A stretch of 64,000 nt of DNA from NCBI RefSeq assembly GCF_904846055.1, contig NZ_CAJGYV010000001.1, positions 372,001 to 436,000 on the forward strand, written 5' to 3'. A model generated the notes under the pieces. It searched no databases. It had not been told where the DNA came from and saw only the letters and a program-made list of their open reading frames with translations. The DNA comes from Psychrobacter ciconiae. Lineage in GTDB: Bacteria; Pseudomonadota; Gammaproteobacteria; Pseudomonadales; Moraxellaceae. This document shows positions 17,777 through 27,479 of this stretch, in pieces (within the stretch, counting starts at the first letter, position 1; each line of letters begins with the position of its first letter). A program made the position numbers and the translations under genes.

Positions 17777-19195
17777 TTAAAACTTACGAACGTCAACAAA
17801 ATGACCGGCCAAAGCGGCAGCGGCTGCCATCGCAGGACTGACCAGATGCGTGCGACCGCCGTTACCTTGACGACCTTCAAAGTTGCGGTTTGAGGTCGAG
17901 GCGCAGTGCTCTTTTGGCTCAAGCTTATCGGCGTTCATCGCCAAGCACATCGAGCAGCCAGGCTCGCGCCATTCAAAGCCCGCTTCGGTAAAGATGGTAT
18001 CTAAACCTTCAGCTTCAGCTTGTAGTTTGACTTGCCCTGACCCTGCAACAACGATGGCTTCTTTGATGTTGTCCGCAACTTTGCGACCTTTAATCACGGC
18101 TGCCGCATCACGCAAATCTTCAATTCGTGAATTGGTACATGAGCCGATAAAGATTCGGTCAAGCTTAATGTCAGTGATTTTTTGACCGGCGGTCAATCCC
18201 ATATAGGTATAAGCGCGCTCCCAGCCTTCTTTTTGCGCGGCATCTGCCGCTTGGTCAAGCGTTGGAACACTTTCAGTAATGTCGACGACCATTTCAGGCG
18301 ACGTTCCCCAAGACACTTGCGGGGCAATTTGGCTGCCGTCCATTTCAATGACTGTATCAAAAACCGCGTCGTCATCAGAATAAAGCGTTCGCCAATATTG
18401 CTCAGCTTGTTCCCACTGCGCGTCTGTTGGCGCGTAAGGACGACCTTTGACATAATCAATGGTGGTGTCATCAACGGCAACCATGCCCACGCGAGCGCCG
18501 GCTTCAATCGCCATGTTGCAAACGGTCATCCGACCTTCCATGCTCATGTCTTCAAAGACTTTGCCGGCAAATTCAACCGCATGACCTGTCCCGCCTGCCG
18601 TGCCAATTTTAGCAATGATGGCAAGAACGACGTCCTTTGGGGTGACCCCTGCGCCAAGTTCGCCATTAACGCGGATTTGCATATTTTTCATTTTTTTGGC
18701 GACCAAGCACTGAGTGGCAAGCACATGCTCAACTTCAGAAGTGCCAATACCGTGCGCCAAGCAGCCAAGTGCGCCATGCGTTGCGGTATGTGAGTCGCCA
18801 CAAACCACGGTCATTCCGGGAAGCACCAAACCTTGTTCAGGTCCCACCACGTGCAAGATTCCTTGGCGTGAGTCGTTAATGGTAAATTCGGCAATGTCAA
18901 ATTTGGCGCAGTTTTCATCCAAAGTCACGACCTGTAAGCGCGACACCTCATCTTTGATGCCAGAAACGCCCTCAGCGCGCTCGCGAGTTACCGTAGGGAC
19001 GTTGTGGTCGGGGCTTGCGATGTTCGCTGACAAGCGCCAAGGTTTGCGACCTGCCAGCTCAAGACCTTCAAAGGCTTGCGGGCTTGTGACTTCGTGGAGT
19101 AAATGACGGTCAATATAAATGAGGCTTGAGCCATCATCACGTTTGCTGACTTCGTGAGCGTTCCAAAGTTTGTCGTATAACGTTTGACCGGTCAT
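17777..19195 (-). CDS. leuC: 3-isopropylmalate dehydratase large subunit
   Basis: Large subunit of isopropylmalate isomerase carrying the 4Fe-4S cluster. [16 protein letters not shown] is the usual LeuC start, so the ATG at 19195 (preceded by AAGGAC) was chosen over the longer frame reaching 19240. Cluster-binding and substrate motifs are present: [29 protein letters not shown] and [10 protein letters not shown]. First gene of the operon, divergent from the LysR regulator 320 bp away. Confidence 0.97.
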   Translation of the reverse strand: MTGQTLYDKLWNAHEVSKRDDGSSLIYIDRHLLHEVTSPQAFEGLELAGRKPWRLSANIASPDHNVPTVTRERAEGVSGIKDEVSRLQVVTLDENCAKFDIAEFTINDSRQGILHVVGPEQGLVLPGMTVVCGDSHTATHGALGCLAHGIGTSEVEHVLATQCLVAKKMKNMQIRVNGELGAGVTPKDVVLAIIAKIGTAGGTGHAVEFAGKVFEDMSMEGRMTVCNMAIEAGARVGMVAVDDTTIDYVKGRPYAPTDAQWEQAEQYWRTLYSDDDAVFDTVIEMDGSQIAPQVSWGTSPEMVVDITESVPTLDQAADAAQKEGWERAYTYMGLTAGQKITDIKLDRIFIGSCTNSRIEDLRDAAAVIKGRKVADNIKEAIVVAGSGQVKLQAEAEGLDTIFTEAGFEWREPGCSMCLAMNADKLEPKEHCASTSNRNFEGRQGNGGRTHLVSPAMAAAAALAGHFVDVRKF

Positions 19196-19237
19196 AGTAC
19201 TGTCCTTAATTAGCGGTTGGCTGATTACAATCATGTT

Positions 19238-19258
19238 CATATCGTTATCGATGATATG
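19238..19258. promoter_or_regulatory. candidate LysR-type operator before leuC
   Basis: CATATC and GATATG form an imperfect dyad with a 9-bp centre about 45-60 bp upstream of the leuC start, in the region shared with the divergent LysR gene. ATATC-N9-GATAT contains the T-N11-A pattern used by LysR regulators. That the adjacent regulator binds here is inference. Confidence 0.45.
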
Positions 19259-19514
19259 GGGGCAATACTATTAATTTTCTAATAATATTGCAATCTTTAG
19301 CTATCATCACGGTTTGCCGCCATTATTTAGCCAAATTCAGCGCAAACTCTTGGGTAAATAAAGTTAGATAAATAACGATTGTGTCTTGTGATTATAACAG
19401 GCTAATTCTATAATAATAATTGATGATTTTTATCTGTTTACAAACTTTTATTTCTAATATTTTGTGACTAGACTCCCTAACTTTTATTTATAGCTCTTTA
19501 CTAAGGATATCAGT

Positions 19515-20393
19515 TTGAATACCACCAACTTGACGACGTTTGTCACGGTCATGCAAACAGGAAGCATTTCAGGAGCGGCTGAAAAGCTGTTTATCACTCA
19601 GCCTGCGGTCAGCAAACGCATTAAAAACTTGGAAGATGAGTTTAATATCACCTTGTTTGACACGGTAGGTCGCGGTATTGTGCCAACCCAAGCGGCAACG
19701 GAGATGCTGCCGCACGCTAAGCGTTGGCTTGATGATTATGAAAACTTTAAAATCAACCTGCAAAACGCTCAGCAAACGGTTTCTGGAAAATTGGTCATTG
19801 GCACCAGCCACCATATTGGGCTGCATCATTTAGCGCCGGTATTAAAGCACTTTATTCAAACTTATCCTGCCGTTCAGCTTGAAGTCCATTTTGTTGATTC
19901 AGAAGAGGCGCATAAAGCGGTTCTCGATGGCGATTTGTCATTGGCGTTTTTAACTTTGCCGCCGGTTTATGATAAGCGCTTGAGCTACCACACGCTTTGG
20001 TCAGACCCGCTGTATTTTATGACCGGAACACTCTCGCCCCTTGCCAAAAAAACCAATGTTACTCTTGAGCAATTGGCGCGCTATCCGGCGATTTTGCCGT
20101 CTGCAAACACCTTTACCAGTCAAATCACCTTAGCAGAATTTGCCAAGCACAATTTAAAGCCATACGCGACCATGAGCACCAATCCGCTTGAGTCAATTCG
20201 GATGCTGGTGTCCGTAGGACTTGGCTGGTCCGTTCTGCCGCAAACTTTGATTAGTCAAGACTTGGCGCGGATTGACATTGCGGACAATATTGAGCTTCAG
20301 CGCTACCTTGGCGTGGTGATTAACCCCAAACTTACGCCATCAACCAGTGTTGAGGCGCTCCTTAATATGCTCACGCCCATTGATGGTGAGTGA
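19515..20393 (+). CDS. LysR-family transcriptional regulator, probably of leuCDB
   Basis: A 292-residue LysR protein. The N-terminal helix-turn-helix is typical (FVTVMQTGSISGAAEKLFITQPAVSKRIKNLE), followed by an effector domain with GKLVIGTSHHIGLHHLAPVL. The frame begins with TTG, with AAGGA at a good distance and no ATG before the helix-turn-helix; I take TTG as the start. It is transcribed divergently from leuC, the usual arrangement for a pathway-specific LysR regulator, so control of leucine genes by an isopropylmalate-like inducer is likely (inference). Confidence 0.93.
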   Translation: MNTTNLTTFVTVMQTGSISGAAEKLFITQPAVSKRIKNLEDEFNITLFDTVGRGIVPTQAATEMLPHAKRWLDDYENFKINLQNAQQTVSGKLVIGTSHHIGLHHLAPVLKHFIQTYPAVQLEVHFVDSEEAHKAVLDGDLSLAFLTLPPVYDKRLSYHTLWSDPLYFMTGTLSPLAKKTNVTLEQLARYPAILPSANTFTSQITLAEFAKHNLKPYATMSTNPLESIRMLVSVGLGWSVLPQTLISQDLARIDIADNIELQRYLGVVINPKLTPSTSVEALLNMLTPIDGE

Positions 20394-20444
20394 TGATGTA
20401 ATAATGCCCTAATTCGCAATTTGACTTTTGATACGTTATAATCA

Positions 20445-20597
20445 GGCTCAATCGTTCGATTAACATTGTTTTACCGTGATGGTCTTGTGGCTTACACAAA
20501 GATAAGCTGTAGTGATTTATTAGACGACAATGTTTTTTGATTCATTCACATGAGTTACGCTAAAAGCCATTATGTCTGACTTAATGGCTTTTTTTGT
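20445..20597 (+). ncRNA. candidate structured small RNA or long lysR 3' UTR
   Basis: Three elements stand out. AATCG-TT-CGATT is a short hairpin. AACATTGT (20462-20469) pairs with ACAATGTT (20527-20534) and encloses another hairpin, GCTTA-N8-TAAGC. A strong terminator follows at 20562-20595. Together they give a closed multibranch-like fold ending in a terminator. No known family was recognised and the promoter is unclear, so this may be only an untranslated region. Confidence 0.3.
20562..20595 (+). terminator. rho-independent terminator upstream of putP
   Basis: AAAAGCCATTA (20562-20572) and TAATGGCTTTT (20582-20592) form an 11-bp perfect stem with a 9-nt loop and a run of T. It lies 170 bp after the LysR stop. 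Confidence 0.88.
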
Positions 20598-20722
20598 TTT
20601 CAAAATTCCCATTTTACTATTTTTAAGGCGAGTGCTTGTCCTAAAAATGAGTTAAATTCAGGGTTATTTCTGAGAGCGTAATTCATCACGATTGCCAACA
20701 GTGTTGGTTAAGGACAGCAATT

Positions 20723-22222
20723 ATGAATGGAGTTTCTGGTGGGATTTTAGTCTCTCTTGGGGCGTATTTTTTGGTAATGATCGGCATTGGGATTTATGCT
20801 TATTTTAAGCAAAACAACGATGCCGAGGGTTATATGCTTGGCGGTCGCAACCTAGGTCCTGCGGTCACAGCGCTGTCAGCAGGAGCCTCAGATATGTCGG
20901 GTTGGCTACTTTTGGGGCTACCCGGCTACATGTTTGCTGATGGTGTGGTTAGTATTTGGATTGCGCTTGGGCTGACTTGTGGCGCGTTTTTGAACTATAT
21001 TATCGTTGCACCAAGGCTTCGGGTTTATACCGAGGTTGCAGACAACGCCATTACCCTGCCCGATTATTTTGCCAACCGTTTTGAGGACACCTCGCATTTG
21101 CTTCGGGTCATTTCAGCGGTCGTTATTATTTTATTTTTTACCGTTTATACGGCAGCGAGTTTGGTTGGTGGCGGCAAACTGTTTGAAAGCTCGCTGAATT
21201 TATCTTACAACACAGGGCTTTGGGTGACTGCCGGTGTGGTTGTCGCTTATACCTTATTTGGTGGCTTTTTGGCGGTATCAATGACCGACTTTGTCCAAGG
21301 CATCATCATGCTCTTTGCCATGGTTATTGTCCCTGTGGTGGCGTTTACCGACCTTGGCGGCGTTGCCACAACGACCAATACCTTACGCAATATCGACCCC
21401 AATTTATTAAATGTGACCAGTGGAATGACTGCAATCGGCATTATATCGCTGTTGGCTTGGGGGCTTGGCTACTTTGGTCAGCCGCATATTATTGTACGTT
21501 TTATGGCAATCCGCTCAGTCAAAGACATCCCAACCGCCCGAAATATCGGTATGAGCTGGATGATTGTTAGCTTGATTGGGGCTTTGATGACGGGCTTTGC
21601 AGGGCGCGCTTATGTTCAAAAAACAGCCATGAGCATCGATGACCCTGAAACGATTTTTTTGGTGTTCACGCAGTTTTTATTTCATCCGCTCGTTTCTGGG
21701 TTTTTACTTGCGGCAATTTTAGCGGCAATTATGAGTACGATTTCCTCACAGCTGCTCGTCGTCTCAAGCTCGCTGACTAAAGATGTTTACAAGCTATTTT
21801 TTGATAAAACCGCACCGGAAGCACGGCAGGTTTTGGTGGGTCGGATTTCGGTTGTCTTGGTCGCTATTGTGGCGATTTTACTGGCGTCCAATCCTGAAAG
21901 CTCGGTGCTCAGCCTTGTCTCCCACGCTTGGGCAGGATTTGGGGCGGCATTTGCACCGCTTGTGGTATTTAGCCTACTTTGGCGACGCATGAACCGCAAT
22001 GGCGCGGTTGCCGGCATGGTTGTGGGTGCGCTGACGGTGATTATTTGGGTTTATGGCGGCTTTGAATATAATGGCTTAGCGCTGAATGATTGGCTGTATG
22101 CCATCGTTCCGGGCTTTATTTTAAGCTCGATAGCGATTGTGGCTGTAAGTCTTTTGACGGGCGAACCCAAGCCAACAGTCGTTGCCAAATTCAATGAGAT
22201 GGAGCAACATTTAAATCGTTAG
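20723..22222 (+). CDS. putP: sodium/proline symporter
   Basis: A 499-residue member of the sodium:solute symporter family importing proline with Na+. It shows about 13 membrane helices and family blocks AYFKQNNDAEGYMLGGRNLGP, SAGASDMSGWLLLGLPG, WGLGYFGQPHIIVRFMA and STISSQLLVVSSSLTKDVYK. Length matches PutP. No putA is adjacent. A terminator follows the stop. Confidence 0.95.
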   Translation: MNGVSGGILVSLGAYFLVMIGIGIYAYFKQNNDAEGYMLGGRNLGPAVTALSAGASDMSGWLLLGLPGYMFADGVVSIWIALGLTCGAFLNYIIVAPRLRVYTEVADNAITLPDYFANRFEDTSHLLRVISAVVIILFFTVYTAASLVGGGKLFESSLNLSYNTGLWVTAGVVVAYTLFGGFLAVSMTDFVQGIIMLFAMVIVPVVAFTDLGGVATTTNTLRNIDPNLLNVTSGMTAIGIISLLAWGLGYFGQPHIIVRFMAIRSVKDIPTARNIGMSWMIVSLIGALMTGFAGRAYVQKTAMSIDDPETIFLVFTQFLFHPLVSGFLLAAILAAIMSTISSQLLVVSSSLTKDVYKLFFDKTAPEARQVLVGRISVVLVAIVAILLASNPESSVLSLVSHAWAGFGAAFAPLVVFSLLWRRMNRNGAVAGMVVGALTVIIWVYGGFEYNGLALNDWLYAIVPGFILSSIAIVAVSLLTGEPKPTVVAKFNEMEQHLNR

Positions 22223-22236
22223 TGTTTAACCTCAAT

Positions 22237-22268
22237 AAAAAAGCGACCAATCAGCGGTCGCTTTTTTT
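22237..22268. terminator. terminator between putP and fadL
   Basis: AAAAAAGCGACC and GGTCGCTTTTTT form a GC-cored stem with a short loop. The A-run and T-run allow use by both converging genes. Confidence 0.88.
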
Positions 22269-22282
22269 GTTCTTAAAAAATT

Positions 22283-23752
22283 TTATTTGGCTTGATAAGA
22301 CACTTTTACGCCAAGCGCATAGCCGTCATTGTCGGTAAATTCGCCAACAATTTTGTCAGTTGGCAATTTGCCTTTGGCATCACCGAACCACAAGTATTTA
22401 CCACCGGCAGAAATCGCCCAGTTCTCAGTAAGGTTGTATTTAGCGCCAAGCCCTGCACTGTAGTAGCCATCAATCGGACCCAGTGAGGTGACCGGATCGC
22501 CGGCGCCGCTGTCCCAACCGATGTTACCAGTTACGGCTAGAGCATCGGTCAAGCGCTTGGCAAGCCCTAATTCAACCATCCACTGGTCTTTGTCATAGCT
22601 AACTAAAGGTAAGCCATTATCTTTGTACTGAGGATTTTGCTTACTGACTTGATTATAAAGCGGGGGCACAATGGCAAAATCGCCCCAAGGTACCCAGCGC
22701 ACTTTTGCGGTCGCAAGGGTGGTTGGGTTGATGCCAGTTTGAAAATCAAGGTTCACGGATTTTGGGGTAGTGATGCGCATTTTGTTGCTTTGGCTTGGAT
22801 TTTGACCTAACGCGGCGATTAGCGGATAGACTTCAGCCACGTTGACGTCATGGTCAATCTCAGAGCGATAGGTTAGCGCCGCTTTTAGGGCAATCTCAGG
22901 CTTGCTATAAGACATTCCTGCAAGCCAGCCGTAATCTTGGTCAGGGCTGATATAAGCGCTATAACCCGTTGCAGGACCATAAGCAATACCGCGAAGCTTC
23001 ACGTCCGCTTGAACGCGCTGAGCCACAGGACCGCCATAAATTTGGAACTCTTTATTTGCGCCAAATTTTGCCCCTAGAATACCTGTGATATTTTCGGTAC
23101 GGACTTCAACATTCGTGCCCTCGCCTTTGGTGGCAAGCTCGACTTTAGCGGCTGCAACTGCTGAGCCTAGCGATTCCGCTTGACCTTTGAAAGTTTGAGC
23201 TTGCTTTCCTGCCTCCTGAGCTTGAATGCCGAGTTCTTGAGCTTGAGCCACATTTCCTGCTTGAGCAGCCGCCTGAGCCTGAGCCGCTAATCTCTGCGCT
23301 AACTCTCCTGCTTGTTGAGCGCCCTGAGCGAGTCGATCAATTTTAGTACCAGCGTCTACTAAGCTACTTGCCTTACCCTCTGAAATATACTTTACTGCAG
23401 CATCAAGGTTACCTTGCGCCACAAAATCATTATTCCCTGAATAGTTTGCCGCTGCGCCAAACGGTTCATCGTATAAAATACCAACGCTAAAGGTATCGTT
23501 TAAATCCGCTTTTACGCCATAACGGAAAAAGTCATAAGACTCCGCTATGTCATCGATCTTATTGCCTGAGATATCTTTGCCGCCAACATCAGCATCCAAA
23601 TACGTATAACTGGCTTCAGCATAAAGACCATCTTGCAAAAAAGCGGTGATATCCTGTCCCGAACGGTCAAGACCGGCGGCGCTGGCAACACTGGCTACAG
23701 ACAACGCAGCGACCGCGATGGATAACGATTTTAACTGAAAAACTTTACGCAT
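22283..23752 (-). CDS. fadL: FadL-family outer membrane hydrocarbon/fatty acid transporter
   Basis: A 489-residue beta-barrel protein for uptake of long-chain fatty acids or other hydrophobic compounds. GGAGGAAGAT precedes the ATG at 23752; the frame extends upstream only through a TTG. A signal peptide (LSIAVAALSVASVASA) precedes the hatch region (AGLDRSGQDITAFLQDG). The end is a barrel strand with NDGYALGVKVSYQAK. An Ala/Gln-rich coiled-coil-like segment of about 80 residues (about 125-205) interrupts the early barrel and is not part of canonical FadL. Convergent with putP. Confidence 0.9.
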   Translation of the reverse strand: MRKVFQLKSLSIAVAALSVASVASAAGLDRSGQDITAFLQDGLYAEASYTYLDADVGGKDISGNKIDDIAESYDFFRYGVKADLNDTFSVGILYDEPFGAAANYSGNNDFVAQGNLDAAVKYISEGKASSLVDAGTKIDRLAQGAQQAGELAQRLAAQAQAAAQAGNVAQAQELGIQAQEAGKQAQTFKGQAESLGSAVAAAKVELATKGEGTNVEVRTENITGILGAKFGANKEFQIYGGPVAQRVQADVKLRGIAYGPATGYSAYISPDQDYGWLAGMSYSKPEIALKAALTYRSEIDHDVNVAEVYPLIAALGQNPSQSNKMRITTPKSVNLDFQTGINPTTLATAKVRWVPWGDFAIVPPLYNQVSKQNPQYKDNGLPLVSYDKDQWMVELGLAKRLTDALAVTGNIGWDSGAGDPVTSLGPIDGYYSAGLGAKYNLTENWAISAGGKYLWFGDAKGKLPTDKIVGEFTDNDGYALGVKVSYQAK

Positions 23753-23852
23753 ATCTTCCTCCAAACTTCCTTATTATTTAACTGATCCAGCTTTAATAAC
23801 CGACAGTTATCGTTAGCATTCCCTATTTTAAAAAATCAGCTTACTAACTAGG

Positions 23853-24095
23853 ATGGTAATGATTTTTGGACATAAAGACAACATAGAAAAAACTTTATTA
23901 CTCGATTATGACCGATTAGTTCATATTTTTATCACAGAAGTTACACAAAGAGGACTTATACAAAGGAATGTGCTTATTAGGTTTCATTTATTTAGAAAAA
24001 GTCAGCTCATAACAGCTTTAGCGACTGCTAATCTTTTAATTGGCTTATTGATTTTCTTATTTGCTGAATACGGGCTCGACCATCAAAAGACTTAA
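23853..24095 (+). CDS. possible small membrane protein
   Basis: An 80-codon frame with one hydrophobic helix near the C-terminus (ALATANLLIGLLIFLFAEYG). ACTAGGATG gives a weak ribosome site; another start, MIF, lies two codons on. It overlaps the converging slyX by 4 bp. No family recognised; it could be spurious. Confidence 0.3.
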   Translation: MVMIFGHKDNIEKTLLLDYDRLVHIFITEVTQRGLIQRNVLIRFHLFRKSQLITALATANLLIGLLIFLFAEYGLDHQKT

Positions 24096-24358
24096 TAGTG
24101 AGGCGGTTTGTCACTGATCACATCAAAAGGCGCAATTCCCTCGTCTTCTTGATTGCTTTCAATTTGTTGATAAAGCAGTTGTAATTGCCTTTGTAGCGTT
24201 CGCAAATGTCGGTCTTGTTTAGTGATGACGGCATTCAACTGCTCAACGGTCAGTTCTAGATGCGCCACGCTCATCTGTAGCTCAACCAACTGCGCTTCGA
24301 CATCAAAAGCTGGATTTGATGGGAGTTGCTCATCTTTTATCGGTTTATTTTTTTTCAT
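24092..24358 (-). CDS. slyX: SlyX family protein
   Basis: From the ATG at 24358 (MKKNKP) the product is about 88 residues. It has a heptad-repeat coiled coil (VELQMSVAHLELTVEQLNAVITKQDRHLRTLQRQLQLL) and the conserved SlyX C-terminus KPPHY. SlyX is a small widespread protein of unknown function. The frame extends upstream to 24433 but the coiled coil and a basic start favour 24358. Confidence 0.88.
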   Translation of the reverse strand: MKKNKPIKDEQLPSNPAFDVEAQLVELQMSVAHLELTVEQLNAVITKQDRHLRTLQRQLQLLYQQIESNQEDEGIAPFDVISDKPPHY

Positions 24359-24562
24359 AATGACGCACTCATTGGTCCGTTGTCGTTGGCAAAAGCAAAA
24401 TAAATCTGTGCAATTGAGCCTTGCTAAAATCATGTCATCGCCGCGCTCTTTTTAGCTCTGACAAAGTTTTGCAAGCGATAGATACAGTTAAAGTTGGTCA
24501 TGCTATACTGCCTGTCATTTTAACGCAATCTCACTTTAATTAGTGTAAGTTTATAATAGATT

Positions 24563-26503
24563 ATGGCTCTGATTCATCTTAAAAATATTCATCTTGCTTT
24601 TGGTGTTGCACCGATTTTGGACGGTATCGATTTTAGCCTTGAGGCGGGCGAACGCGTCTGTTTGATCGGTCGTAATGGTGAGGGCAAATCCACCTTATTT
24701 AAGCTTATTAACGGCAGCATTGCACCCGACAGCGGCGAAGTTATTATCAATAGTAGTACGCGCGTTGCTATGCTTGAGCAGGACGTTCCAGAATCCAGCG
24801 GTCGCATTTTAGACATCGTCATGGGCGGCAATCAGCGCACGGCGCAGCTGCTAAAAAGCTACAATGAGCAAGCAGATTTGTGCGCGATGGGCGACATGAA
24901 GGCTTGCGAGCACATGGCGACCTTGCAGCATGACATTGATGCCGTTCATGGTTGGGATTTGGAGCGTGAAGCGACGCGTTTGATAGATACGATGGGGCTT
25001 GACCCACAAGCGGATTTGGCATCATTGTCTGGCGGTCGAAAACGCCGTGTTTTGCTTGCCCGTGCCTTGGTCACGCGTCCTGACGTGTTACTGCTTGATG
25101 AGCCAACCAACCATTTAGACGTCGATAGCATCGAGTGGCTTGAGCGCTTTTTGCTAGATTGGCAAGGCTTAACTTTGCTATTTGTCACCCACGATCGCGC
25201 TTTTGTCAATAAGCTCGCCACGCGCATCATTGAGCTTGACCGTGGTCAGCTGACAAGCTATGACGTGACTCAAGGCGCAAAAGGCTACGCCCGCTATCAA
25301 GAGTTAAAAGAACAGCAGCTTGCCGCAGAAGAAAAAAGCAACGCCAATTTTGATAAAAAATTAGCTCAAGAAGAAGTTTGGATTCGCCAAGGCATCAAAG
25401 CGCGGCGAACCCGCAACGAAGGTCGCGTTCGCGCTCTCAAAGCACTTCGTGAAGAGCGCCGCGAGCGCCGTGACCAAGTCGGTAACGTCAATATCAGCAT
25501 GAACGATGGTGAAAAAAGCGGCAAGCTGGTTTGTAAAGTTAAAAACTTGCATCTTGAATATGACGGCAACGTCTTAGTCGACAGCTTCAGCACCACCGTG
25601 ATGCGCGGCGACAAAATCGGCATCATCGGTCCTAATGGCGCGGGTAAAACCACCCTGATTAAAGCGCTCCTTGGCATGTCAGATAATGAAGTTACCCAAT
25701 CAGGCAGCGTCACTCTTGGTACTAATTTACAAATTGCGTTTTTTGATCAACTTCGTGATCAGCTTGATTTAGAGGCAACCGTCGCCCAAAACGTATCCGA
25801 AGGCTCAGACTATATCGAAGTCAATGGTCGCAAAACCCATATCATGAGCTACTTGCAAGACTTTTTATTTGCCCCAGAACGCGCGCGAACACCCGTCAAA
25901 GCATTGTCAGGTGGCGAGCGCAATCGGGTACTGCTTGCCAAGCAGCTGCTAAAGCCTGCCAACATCTTAGTGCTGGATGAGCCCACTAACGATTTGGATA
26001 TGCCAACGCTTGAATTGTTAGAAGAGTCGGTTGCAAGCTTTAATGGCACGATTTTACTTATCAGCCATGACCGCTCATTTATGGACAACGTCGTTACCTC
26101 AACTTGGGTCTTCGATGAAGACGAAAATGGCAACGGCATTGTCAATGAATATGTCGGTGGTTATCAAGAATATTTAATCCAAAAAGAACGCAGCGATGCA
26201 ATTTTAGCCAAAAACAAAAAAGAAGCAGCAATCAATAAAAAAAGCGACCAAGCAGCAGCGTCAGCTAAAGCGGTGACAAAACCTGCCAAAAAGCTGAGCT
26301 TCAATGAGCAACGCGAGCTTGATTTGTTGCCTGAGGCGATTGCTGCCCTAGAAGCCGAACAACAAGAGCTTCAAGAAAAACTTGCCGATGGTTCGTGGTT
26401 TATAACCGATATGGACGCGGCAACCAAAGCAAGCGAGCGCTTAGCTGTCATTGATGAAGAGATGATGATGAAGCTTGAACGCTGGGATGAGCTTGAAGGT
26501 TAA
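24563..26503 (+). CDS. uup: ABC-F ATPase Uup
   Basis: A 646-residue soluble protein with two ABC ATPase domains. The first has GRNGEGKSTL, SGGRKRRVLLARAL and LLLDEPTNHLDVDS; the second has GPNGAGKTTL, LSGGERNRVLLAKQLL and LVLDEPTNDLDMPT. An arginine-rich linker lies between them. A C-terminal coiled-coil DNA-binding tail (from about residue 560, KKLSFNEQRELDLLPEAIA) is specific to Uup among ABC-F proteins. Uup affects transposon excision and ribosome or replication-fork functions. Single gene. Confidence 0.95.
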   Translation: MALIHLKNIHLAFGVAPILDGIDFSLEAGERVCLIGRNGEGKSTLFKLINGSIAPDSGEVIINSSTRVAMLEQDVPESSGRILDIVMGGNQRTAQLLKSYNEQADLCAMGDMKACEHMATLQHDIDAVHGWDLEREATRLIDTMGLDPQADLASLSGGRKRRVLLARALVTRPDVLLLDEPTNHLDVDSIEWLERFLLDWQGLTLLFVTHDRAFVNKLATRIIELDRGQLTSYDVTQGAKGYARYQELKEQQLAAEEKSNANFDKKLAQEEVWIRQGIKARRTRNEGRVRALKALREERRERRDQVGNVNISMNDGEKSGKLVCKVKNLHLEYDGNVLVDSFSTTVMRGDKIGIIGPNGAGKTTLIKALLGMSDNEVTQSGSVTLGTNLQIAFFDQLRDQLDLEATVAQNVSEGSDYIEVNGRKTHIMSYLQDFLFAPERARTPVKALSGGERNRVLLAKQLLKPANILVLDEPTNDLDMPTLELLEESVASFNGTILLISHDRSFMDNVVTSTWVFDEDENGNGIVNEYVGGYQEYLIQKERSDAILAKNKKEAAINKKSDQAAASAKAVTKPAKKLSFNEQRELDLLPEAIAALEAEQQELQEKLADGSWFITDMDAATKASERLAVIDEEMMMKLERWDELEG

Positions 26504-26892
26504 CAAAAGCGTAACAAGCCTTTAAAGTCAGTGATTATGCTGATTAATTGCCGTATGATTCATTATAACCAGAATTCCCTATCGTTTTTAGGGTAATAAC
26601 TTAGAATTTTGGCATAATGTTGGGCAAATTGGCTTATAATAAGCTCCCAAAATATTTTTGGGCAACTATTAATTGCCAAATTTGGGTTTTTTGATGATAG
26701 CGCTCTTGAAATCTTGGTGATCGTTGTTTTTATTTTTAACGCAATAATTTATTTTATGACCAAAATAGCTTAGAATAGCAACAATTAGCAAAACTAGGCA
26801 CAGCTAACGTGGCTTGTAATTGATATTGCAGAGTTCTAAGTCACAAACCCAGTGTGGGATAATCCCATTTCATTCACCTGGAGGAAGTATTG
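26504..26892. other. uup-petA intergenic region
   Basis: No ORF seen. CCCAAAA-TAT-TTTTGGG at 26646-26662 is a perfect 7-bp hairpin. CCAAATTTGGG followed by six T at about 26676-26692 may act as a weak uup terminator. The right end carries the very good ribosome site GGAGGAAGTATTG of petA. The petABC promoter must lie here but could not be fixed. Confidence 0.5.
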
Positions 26893-27477
26893 ATGAGCCA
26901 TGCCGAAGGCGTTAATGTTCAACGCCGTAGAGTTCTTATTGCCTCAACTGCTGCGATTGGGGCGGCGGGCGTCGCTGCGGTAGCAACCCCCTTTGTTCGG
27001 TCTTGGTATCCAAGTGCTAAAGCAGAAGCTGCCGGCGCTGCGGTCACCCAAGATATCGGTTCTGTAGAAGAAGGTCAGATGATCGTGGTCAAATACCGCG
27101 GCAAACCTATCTATGTGGTTAAGCGCACCGAAGAGATGCTCAGCACCTTAGATAAAGTAAAACCGCTACTTTCTGACCCCGACTCAGCCGACTCGGTTCA
27201 ACCTGAATATTGTGTCAATCCCACGCGCTCTTTAGAGCCATCTGTCTTGGTGGTTGAGGGCGTTTGTACACATTTGGGTTGTGCACCAAACTATCGCCCT
27301 GAAGTGGGCGCGGCTGACCTTGGCGGTAATGATTGGTTTGGCGGATTTTTCTGCCCTTGCCACGGGTCAAAGTATGACATCTCAGGTCGCGTCTATAGTG
27401 GCGTTCCGGCACCGCTTAATCTGCCCATCCCAGAATATAGCATGGATGGTACCATCTTGACGGTTGGGGAGGCTTAA
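26893..27477 (+). CDS. petA: cytochrome bc1 Rieske iron-sulfur subunit
   Basis: A 194-residue Rieske protein of the ubiquinol-cytochrome c reductase. A twin-arginine-like signal anchor (RRRVLIASTAAIGAAGVAAVA) is followed by the periplasmic 2Fe-2S domain with CTHLGC and CPCHGS. GGAGGAAG precedes the ATG at 26893; a TTG one codon earlier is unlikely. First gene of petABC. Confidence 0.97.
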   Translation: MSHAEGVNVQRRRVLIASTAAIGAAGVAAVATPFVRSWYPSAKAEAAGAAVTQDIGSVEEGQMIVVKYRGKPIYVVKRTEEMLSTLDKVKPLLSDPDSADSVQPEYCVNPTRSLEPSVLVVEGVCTHLGCAPNYRPEVGAADLGGNDWFGGFFCPCHGSKYDISGRVYSGVPAPLNLPIPEYSMDGTILTVGEA

Positions 27478-27479
27478 AA

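Larger units (their letters stand above)
20394..20722. other. LysR-putP intergenic region with structured RNA candidate
   Basis: No ORF seen. The left half (20445-20597) has several nested inverted repeats ending in a strong terminator and is described separately. The right half (20600-20722) should contain the putP promoter and leader; GGTTAAGGACAG before the ATG supplies the ribosome site. Confidence 0.5.

Noticed and set aside
18182..18793. 203-codon plus-strand ORF inside leuC
   Set aside because: It is antisense to a well-conserved leuC and has no family features.
20421..20442. TTGACT and TATAAT as a promoter for the small RNA candidate
   Set aside because: Only 10 bp separate the hexamers, which cannot work as one promoter.
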